Source: Bacillota bacterium
Lineage (GTDB): Bacteria; Bacillota; Clostridia; Lachnospirales; Lachnospiraceae
DNA length: 12,136 nt
NCBI GenBank assembly: GCA_023437885.1
Contig: JAEZFH010000194.1
Location: 1-12,136, forward strand
Direction of reading: 5' to 3'
The position numbers and the translations under genes are program-made. The first letter of the stretch is position 1. Each line of letters opens with the position of its first letter. This document shows positions 7,443-12,136 of the stretch, one piece after another. Below the pieces are notes generated by a model. That model worked only from the letters and a program-made list of their open reading frames with translations. It did no database searches and was not told where the DNA came from.

Positions 7443-8729
7443 TTGTTTAAAAAGCTGAAGCGAAGATTGATTCTACTCTACGGTATTACCAGCAGTGTGA
7501 TATTAACTGTAATCATTATAGGAATATCTGTCATTAATTACAAGCAAAACAGCCAGCAGGAGGAGGTTTTGTTTCAGAAGAATACGGAGCAGATTATAGA
7601 GAAGGTCCGTTCGGATAATATCATCAACAATACCTGGATGCTTCAGAAGCAGTCGGAGGACCATTATATGATTCTGATTGAGGAGAACGGGAAACGGCTG
7701 ACAAGCTCCTATCAGGCAGAAAATGGGCTGAATACGGAGATTCTGGCAAAAGAAATCAAGGAGCTTGCAGCAGCCGAAGGTATCCGTCTTGACCGGCGGC
7801 CCCTGTATTCAAAGCTGGAGAAGACCCCGGTGATAACTCTGGATTACGGGCCGCAGGGTTCCTGCCTTGGAATAGCCGTCAATATTCCTACCAAGAGCGG
7901 TTGGCAGAATATTATGATCTTTTCGGGAAACCGTCTGCGGTCCAGGGTTCAGACGGGACAAATTCTGTTCTTTGCCATGGTTGATCTGATCGGGGTCGCA
8001 GCCTTTTTTCTGATTAGCTCTCTCTATATCAGCAAGGTAATCCGGCCTCTGGAGGAGGGGCAGGAGCAGCAAAATGCCTTCATCGCGGCAGCCTCCCATG
8101 AGCTTCGGTCACCGCTTACGGTCATAAAAACCGGGGTGTCCTCCATCCGTGAGGATGTTACGAAGGCCGGCCAGTTCCTCGGACACGTGGAGGAGGAATG
8201 TGACCGGATGACCAGATTGATTAATGACATGCTTTTGCTGGCGGCAGCGGACGCCAGGCATTGGAAGCTGGACCTGGAGCCGGTGGATATGGATACACTG
8301 TTAATTGAGTGCTATGATATGATCTGCGCCTGCCTGAATGAGCGGCAGATAGACATCACCCTGGAGCTGCCGGAGGAAGCACTCTCCACGATCAATGGGG
8401 ATAAGGTGCGTATAAAGCAGATACTGACCATCCTTACGGATAATGCAATGAGTCATTCCCCGGAGGGCAAAAAAATTGCAATCCGGGCATGCCAGCAAAA
8501 GCACTCTATGGTAATTGAGGTTGAGGATCATGGCAGGGGAATATCCGAGGAAGAGAAAAAGCATGTCTTTGAACGCTTTTACCGGGGAGATCAGTCAAGA
8601 ACCGGGAAGAAGCATTTCGGGCTGGGGCTGAGTATTGCCAAAGAACTGGCGGAGCTGCATCAGGGAGATATTTTTATCCGGGATACTCCGGGCGGAGGCG
8701 CCACTTTTGTGGTAAGGTTCCCGATATAA
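7443..8729 (+). CDS. Membrane sensor histidine kinase (two-component partner)
   Basis: A 428-residue kinase that senses an outside signal and phosphorylates the adjacent regulator. The start is TTG at 7443: AGGAGG lies six bases upstream and no better start is near. Segments in order: membrane helix about 9-32; outside sensor region about 33-172, not matching a domain I recognise; membrane helix about 173-196; a short linker with no room for a HAMP domain; HisKA with His219 in ASHELRSP; and the ATPase domain with N334 (TDNAMSHSP), the EDHGRG G1 box (about 361-366), FERFYRGD, and GLGLS (393-397). All catalytic motifs look intact. It follows the regulator by 12 bases and is ended by the terminator at 8860. 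The ligand sensed is unknown. Confidence 0.93.
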   Translation: MFKKLKRRLILLYGITSSVILTVIIIGISVINYKQNSQQEEVLFQKNTEQIIEKVRSDNIINNTWMLQKQSEDHYMILIEENGKRLTSSYQAENGLNTEILAKEIKELAAAEGIRLDRRPLYSKLEKTPVITLDYGPQGSCLGIAVNIPTKSGWQNIMIFSGNRLRSRVQTGQILFFAMVDLIGVAAFFLISSLYISKVIRPLEEGQEQQNAFIAAASHELRSPLTVIKTGVSSIREDVTKAGQFLGHVEEECDRMTRLINDMLLLAAADARHWKLDLEPVDMDTLLIECYDMICACLNERQIDITLELPEEALSTINGDKVRIKQILTILTDNAMSHSPEGKKIAIRACQQKHSMVIEVEDHGRGISEEEKKHVFERFYRGDQSRTGKKHFGLGLSIAKELAELHQGDIFIRDTPGGGATFVVRFPI

Positions 8730-8781
8730 GACAGGAGCAAGCCAAGGTACGGAAGAATAATAGTTGATGGAAGCACAGCGG

Positions 8782-8883
8782 TCATACTGCAAATTTGTTT
8801 GCATGTGTGTGAGCAGAGCGAAGATCACGAATGCGTTCGACCTTCATGTTAGGATAAGGACAGCCGTCAGGCCGGAGAAGCAT
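8782..8883 (-). other. Small open frame in the kinase-permease gap, unproven
   Basis: A 33-codon frame on the - strand runs from ATG at 8881-8883 to TGA at 8782-8784. Its C-terminal part (MKVERIRDLRSAHTHANKFA) reads like protein. It overlaps the terminator and has no clear ribosome binding site. It may be the relic of an older gene or a dispersed repeat. A 6-bp hairpin (TGCAAA/TTTGCA, 8788-8803) lies within it. Confidence 0.2.
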
Positions 8884-8908
8884 TGCATCCGGACCGCCGG
8901 CTGTTTTT
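8860..8908 (+). terminator. Rho-independent terminator after the histidine kinase gene
   Basis: ACAGCCG (8860-8866) pairs with CGGCTGT (8898-8904). An inner CCGGA (8872-8876) pairs with TCCGG (8888-8892), giving a bulged GC-rich stem, and the run of five T ends at 8908. It separates the kinase from the permease genes, which therefore need their own promoter. Confidence 0.8.
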
Positions 8909-8972
8909 GTTATGCGTACATTTGCTGTGTGGCTCGGTAATCCGGGATCTTAAGGTTATTTAGAGATTCCTC

Positions 8973-8981
8973 TGCTATACT
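8973..8981 (+). promoter_or_regulatory. Candidate extended -10 promoter for the permease genes
   Basis: TGCTATACT matches an extended -10 box (TG-N-TATACT) about 55-65 bases before the first permease start and after the kinase terminator. No good -35 box sits at the usual distance (AGGTTA is the nearest candidate), which fits the extended type or an activator-dependent promoter. Confidence 0.5.
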
Positions 8982-9033
8982 GTGGAAAAACAGGTGCACG
9001 CTGTGCTGGCATCTGATTTATTGCAGAAAGGTA

Positions 9034-9901
9034 GTGTGGAATGAGATGAAACGAAAATCCAAGCTTATGCGGAGGGAGATAAGAACGGCCTGGCTGTTCC
9101 TGCTTCCCAGCCTTTTGGGCATATCTGTGTTTGTCCTGCTGCCCTTTCTGGATGCGGTGCGAAGGTCTTTTTTTGAAGCCATGGGGGAAGATTTGTCGGT
9201 TTGGGGAATTACCGGGCAGTACTGGGGAATGAGGCCTTTCAGCTTGCTGTGAAAATACCGGCCGTTTTATCCTGATTTGTATTCCTCTGTTAATGCTTCT
9301 CAGTCTGCTGTTTTCTGTTATGATGCAGCATAGCAGTGACTTTTTTAAGGTATCCTTTTTGATTCCCATGGCAATACCGGTTGCCTCGGTGGCACTGCTC
9401 TGGAAGATTTTTTTTCATAACCAGGGTCTGCTGAATCATCTGCTGGTGAATCTGGAGCGGCAGCCGGTGGACTGGATGAATACGGATTATGCGTTTTGGG
9501 TACTGGTACTTAGCTATGTATGGAAGAATACCGGCTACGATTGTGTGCTTTGGCTGTCCGGGTTAAGCAGCATACCCGGTTCCATCTACGAGGCGGCGGC
9601 AATCGATGGAGCAGGAACGATAGGAAGGTTTGTGTATATTACCTTACCGGGGCTGCTGCCGACCCTGTTCGTTGTTACGGTAATGTCTTTGGTGAACTCC
9701 TTTAAGGTATTCCGTGAGGCTTACCTGGTGGCTGGAGCATATCCTCAGAACAGCATCTATATGCTTCAGCACTTATTAAACAACTGGTTCCTCTCACTGG
9801 ATATACAGAAAATGTGTGCGGCGGCGGCAATGCTGGCAGCAGTATTTGTCCTGTTCCTGCTTATATTTTATTGTCTGGGGAGAAGAGGAGGGAAGGAATG
9901 A
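9034..9901 (+). pseudogene. ABC sugar permease, MalF/UgpA type, split by two one-base losses
   Basis: First membrane subunit of a carbohydrate-type ABC importer, now in three frames. Frame one gives the N-terminus (MKRKSKLMRREIRTAWLFLL, first membrane helix) and stops at 9250-9252. From about 9186 a second frame carries the family's next block (RFVGLGNYRAVLGNEAFQL) up to AVK at 9254. A third frame takes over with NTGRFILICIPLLMLLSLLF and runs to 9901, including the ATPase-contact loop EAAAIDGAG. The breaks sit at a run of five G (9183-9187) and a run of four A (9252-9255); adding one base to each gives one frame of about 289 residues, the normal family length. Sequencing error or recent inactivation are both possible. 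The start is GTG 9034 or ATG 9046; neither has a well-spaced ribosome binding site. The next gene overlaps its stop. Confidence 0.9.
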
Positions 9902-10743
9902 AAGGACTTAAGCTTCTGAACCTTCTTATTCTATGCCTGATGGTCCTGCTGATCTGGCTGCCCTTATGGATGCTGGTCTCCGGCTCCTTTATGGGAATTG
10001 GAGAGGTCAGGGACGGGATCGGTGCCGTGCTGGGACAAAAGGAAGGATATGCCGCCTGGCCTCTGTTCCCTAAGTATCCCACACTCAGACCCTATATCCG
10101 GCTGCTGCTGGATACGCCCCAATTCTTTCCTATGTTTTGGAATTCCTGTATACAGGTCATTCCCGGCGTAGCCGGCCAGCTTATCATTGCCCTTCCTGCC
10201 GCCTGGAGCTTTGCGCGCTTCCGGTTCCGAGGAAGAAAAGCGCTGCTCCTGTTATATATCGTATTGATGATTATGCCCTTCCAGGTTACGATGGTATCCA
10301 GTTATCTTGTACTGGACCGGATGAGGCTTATGAATACCCATTCGGCATTGATTGTACCCATGCTCTTTTCTGCATTTCCGGTTTTCGTCATGGAGAAAAG
10401 CTTTCAGACGATACCGCCGTCCCTGATTGAAGCAGCGAAGATAGATGGGGCAGGTGAGATGAAGATATTTTTTCATATCGGGCTGCCCATGGGCGCCTCC
10501 GGAATTATTTCGGCAGGTGTTCTGGGGTTTCTGGAGGGTTGGAATGCGATTGAGCAGCCAATTACTTTCTTGAAGGATAAGGCTTTGTGGCCCCTGTCCT
10601 TATATCTGCCCAGTATTGCGATGGATGAGCTGGGAGTGGCCATGGTTGCCTGTGTAATAGCCATGATGCCTGCGCTGCTGTTCTTTCTCTTCGGTCAGAA
10701 ATATATCGAAGAGGGAATTGTGGCTTCCGGTATTAAGGAATGA
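9898..10743 (+). CDS. ABC sugar permease, MalG/UgpE type
   Basis: Second membrane subunit of a carbohydrate-type ABC importer, 281 residues, the normal length. A first membrane helix at about 8-30 is followed by an outside loop and further hydrophobic helices at about 80-105, 113-133, 148-168, 198-218 and 243-270. The EAAKIDGAG loop at about 178-186 contacts the ATPase. The chain ends in YIEEGIVASGIKE, the usual family tail. I place the start at ATG 9898, not at an upstream in-frame ATG (9814) inside the preceding gene: AGGAGG lies just before it, its ATG overlaps the previous stop as ATGA, and family members begin here. It should pair with the product of the broken permease gene and an ATPase not encoded in this window. 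Confidence 0.93.
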   Translation: MKGLKLLNLLILCLMVLLIWLPLWMLVSGSFMGIGEVRDGIGAVLGQKEGYAAWPLFPKYPTLRPYIRLLLDTPQFFPMFWNSCIQVIPGVAGQLIIALPAAWSFARFRFRGRKALLLLYIVLMIMPFQVTMVSSYLVLDRMRLMNTHSALIVPMLFSAFPVFVMEKSFQTIPPSLIEAAKIDGAGEMKIFFHIGLPMGASGIISAGVLGFLEGWNAIEQPITFLKDKALWPLSLYLPSIAMDELGVAMVACVIAMMPALLFFLFGQKYIEEGIVASGIKE

Positions 10744-10892
10744 TAAAGAAAGAACTTCTGATTTTCAAGAAATACCGCAATGATTGGAATTGCAAAAAGA
10801 ATCGGAAATTATCTCATGGATATTCCTGGGGAATGATTAAAACGGGTTCGGAGGAAAGAAAGGTTATCGGTATAGGAGGAAGCAGAGAATGA
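10740..10892 (+). CDS. Possible 50-residue small protein filling the permease-adaptor gap
   Basis: An open frame starts at ATG 10740, overlapping the permease stop as ATGA, and ends at TGA 10890-10892, overlapping the next gene's start as ATGA. It therefore fills the whole gap. The product is basic and Lys/Arg-rich (MIKKELLIFKKYRNDWNCKK at its head), with no membrane segment. The only Shine-Dalgarno-like bases (AAGGA) abut the ATG with no spacing, which argues against efficient translation. No family recognised; chance is a real alternative. Confidence 0.3.
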   Translation: MIKKELLIFKKYRNDWNCKKNRKLSHGYSWGMIKTGSEERKVIGIGGSRE

Positions 10893-12136
10893 AAAAAATA
10901 AAACAATATATCCTGGCACAGCTGGCAAAGGAGCCGGAGGCGGCAAAAAGTACACTGCAGGAAACGGCAAAACGCCTGTTGGTCGGTTTTTTTGTATTAA
11001 TGCTGCTGCTGACCGGAGTATCCCGCGCGGCAGATTCCGTAACAGTAGCCAGAGTGAGGGCTGCCCGGATAAAAAGCGGTGTGCTGAATCACGCTGTTTC
11101 AGGAGAGGGTGCGATTGAATCGGAGGCAGAAAAATATCTGAAATTATATGAAGGGGCCAGAATCTTAGAGATTGACGTGAAAGAAGGGCAGCCTGTGGAG
11201 GAGGGCGAGCTTCTCTTTACCTATGATTTGCAGGATTTGGAGAAGATCAGGGAAACCCTTCAGCGTCAGCTTACAATAGCAGAGCTCAGCCTGGAGAAAG
11301 AAATGCTTGCCCAGGAACCGGCAGAAGCAGCCGATGAAGCGGAGGCGGCGCAGCTCCTTGTCAGGAGGGCGGAGCTGGACGCCGGATTAGCCCAGATAAA
11401 GCTGGAGGAGGCAAAGTCGGTGATTGATAAAACAAAGCAGGAGGAGCTAGAGGCAGCCGATGAAGCATACCGGGAGGCAACGGCAGCAAGGGCAGAGCTG
11501 GAGGAAGACCGGGAGAGGGAGGTAAGACAAGCGGAAAGAGAGGGTGGCAGAGCGGAAGAAGCCCTGGAGGAGCTGTATGCCGATAAGAAAAAAGCGGAAG
11601 CTGCAATCTCGGAGTATCGGACAGCCGTACTGAGCAGCGGAATAAAAATCACTGCACCGTCCCGGGAAGACAGAGGGGAGCCAGTATTTAACCCTGACAG
11701 TATATCCTTTGATGAACGCGAGTATAGCGCTACCCTGATGAATATCCACAATAGCTTCAGTGAGATGCTGACCAAGAGCTATACCCAGCCGGAGAGCCTG
11801 GCTTTAAAGCCTGCAGCAGCCGGTACAGAAAAGGAGAGCGGCACTGATCCGCTGATCCAGGCTCAAATACATATTTTTTGGTGCTATTACGGTGAAGAAC
11901 AATATAAGAGCCATGCAAAGGAGGCAAAGGGCTTATTAAAGAATCTCAACCGTGCCAGGGAGGATTATCAACTGGCATTTATCACAGCTGCGGAGTCGGG
12001 AGCATATCTGACAACCTCCCAGAAGGCAGCTTATATCCGCTCCTACGAGGATGCCTACGGGGCCTGGAAGGAGTTTACCGGGAAGGACCAGGAGCTTTAT
12101 GATGCCATATCCGCTTATGGAGCTGCAATCCAAAGC
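10889..12136 (+). CDS. HlyD/MacA-like adaptor (membrane fusion protein) with long coiled coil, 3' end outside window
   Basis: The frame is open from ATG 10889 to the window edge (416 codons, no stop). AGGAGGA lies eight bases before the ATG. A basic cytoplasmic start (1-30) is followed by one membrane anchor (about 31-46). Residues about 65-115 carry the half-lipoyl/barrel-sandwich motif of adaptor proteins (YEGARILEIDVKEGQPVEEG, ELLFTYD). From about 116 to 247 comes a long Glu/Ala/Lys/Arg-rich alpha-helical coiled coil (AELSLEKEMLAQEP, RAELEEDREREV), then a short beta-like segment (GIKITAP) and a further helical region, about 325-416. Such adaptors span the space outside the membrane for ABC or RND-type exporters; in Firmicutes they often accompany a MacB-like ABC protein. 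The insert after GIKITAP is unusual and delays the second lipoyl half. No terminator separates it from the importer permeases, so co-transcription is possible. Confidence 0.75.
   Translation, partial: MKKIKQYILAQLAKEPEAAKSTLQETAKRLLVGFFVLMLLLTGVSRAADSVTVARVRAARIKSGVLNHAVSGEGAIESEAEKYLKLYEGARILEIDVKEGQPVEEGELLFTYDLQDLEKIRETLQRQLTIAELSLEKEMLAQEPAEAADEAEAAQLLVRRAELDAGLAQIKLEEAKSVIDKTKQEELEAADEAYREATAARAELEEDREREVRQAEREGGRAEEALEELYADKKKAEAAISEYRTAVLSSGIKITAPSREDRGEPVFNPDSISFDEREYSATLMNIHNSFSEMLTKSYTQPESLALKPAAAGTEKESGTDPLIQAQIHIFWCYYGEEQYKSHAKEAKGLLKNLNRAREDYQLAFITAAESGAYLTTSQKAAYIRSYEDAYGAWKEFTGKDQELYDAISAYGAAIQS

Noticed and set aside
8936..8960. GGTAATC and GGTTATT as an OmpR-type direct repeat upstream of the permeases
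   Set aside because: The copies are imperfect and 18 bases apart rather than one helical turn; not convincing.
9183..9255. Programmed frameshifting in the first permease
   Set aside because: Two separate -1 shifts would be needed, neither run forms a proper slippery heptamer, and the runs are too short for transcriptional slippage.
9814..9897. Longer start for the second permease at ATG 9814
   Set aside because: It would overlap the first permease by 88 bases; ATG 9898 has AGGAGG, an ATGA overlap and the family's normal N-terminus.
11266..11775. Ser/Ala-rich 169-codon open frame on the - strand
   Set aside because: It mirrors the Glu/Ala-rich coiled-coil codons of the adaptor gene; low-complexity Ser runs are the expected antisense product.
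1..12136. CRISPR array, tRNA, rRNA, insertion sequence or riboswitch
   Set aside because: No regularly spaced repeats, tRNA-like folds, transposase motifs or recognisable riboswitch cores were seen by eye on either strand.

Overview
The window looks like chromosomal DNA from an anaerobic Clostridia, most likely a gut Lachnospiraceae-type Firmicute. The reasons are a circularly permuted GH3 glycosidase, a lipoprotein solute-binding protein, strong AGGAGG-type ribosome binding sites, a supported TTG start, short ATGA gene overlaps, and moderate base composition. This placement comes from gene content; no 16S or tRNA gene is present.

Layout: (1) 1-2536, + strand: the 3' part of a GH3 glycosidase with permuted domain order, closed by a hairpin terminator at 2626-2664. 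(2) 2703-3961, - strand: a compact padR-type regulator / flavodoxin-fold NAD(P)H reductase pair with an ATGA overlap, driven by a consensus sigma-A promoter (TTGACA-17-TATAAT). The promoter lies inside the 3' end of what looks like a broken gene, so this cassette looks inserted. (3) 4309-6498, - strand: a large lipoprotein joining a propeller-like N-terminal half to an ABC solute-binding domain. (4) 6759-8729, + strand and divergent from it: an OmpR/PhoB-type response regulator and a membrane histidine kinase, ended by a terminator at 8860-8908. (5) 9034-10743, + strand: two MalF/MalG-type ABC sugar permeases. The first is broken by two separate one-base losses in homopolymer runs. (6) 10889 to the window end: the start of a HlyD/MacA-like adaptor protein with a lipoyl/barrel-sandwich motif and a long coiled coil.

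Working model (inference): the lipoprotein captures a ligand, perhaps a carbohydrate, for the two permeases. The ATPase would be encoded elsewhere, as is common for this importer family in Firmicutes. The two-component system between binding protein and permeases probably controls the locus, and the GH3 enzyme could act on sugars that are taken up. The unusual point is the adaptor gene behind the importer permeases with no terminator between: it belongs to the efflux/export type, so the locus mixes import-type and export-type parts. Checking what lies downstream of 12136 is the most informative next step.
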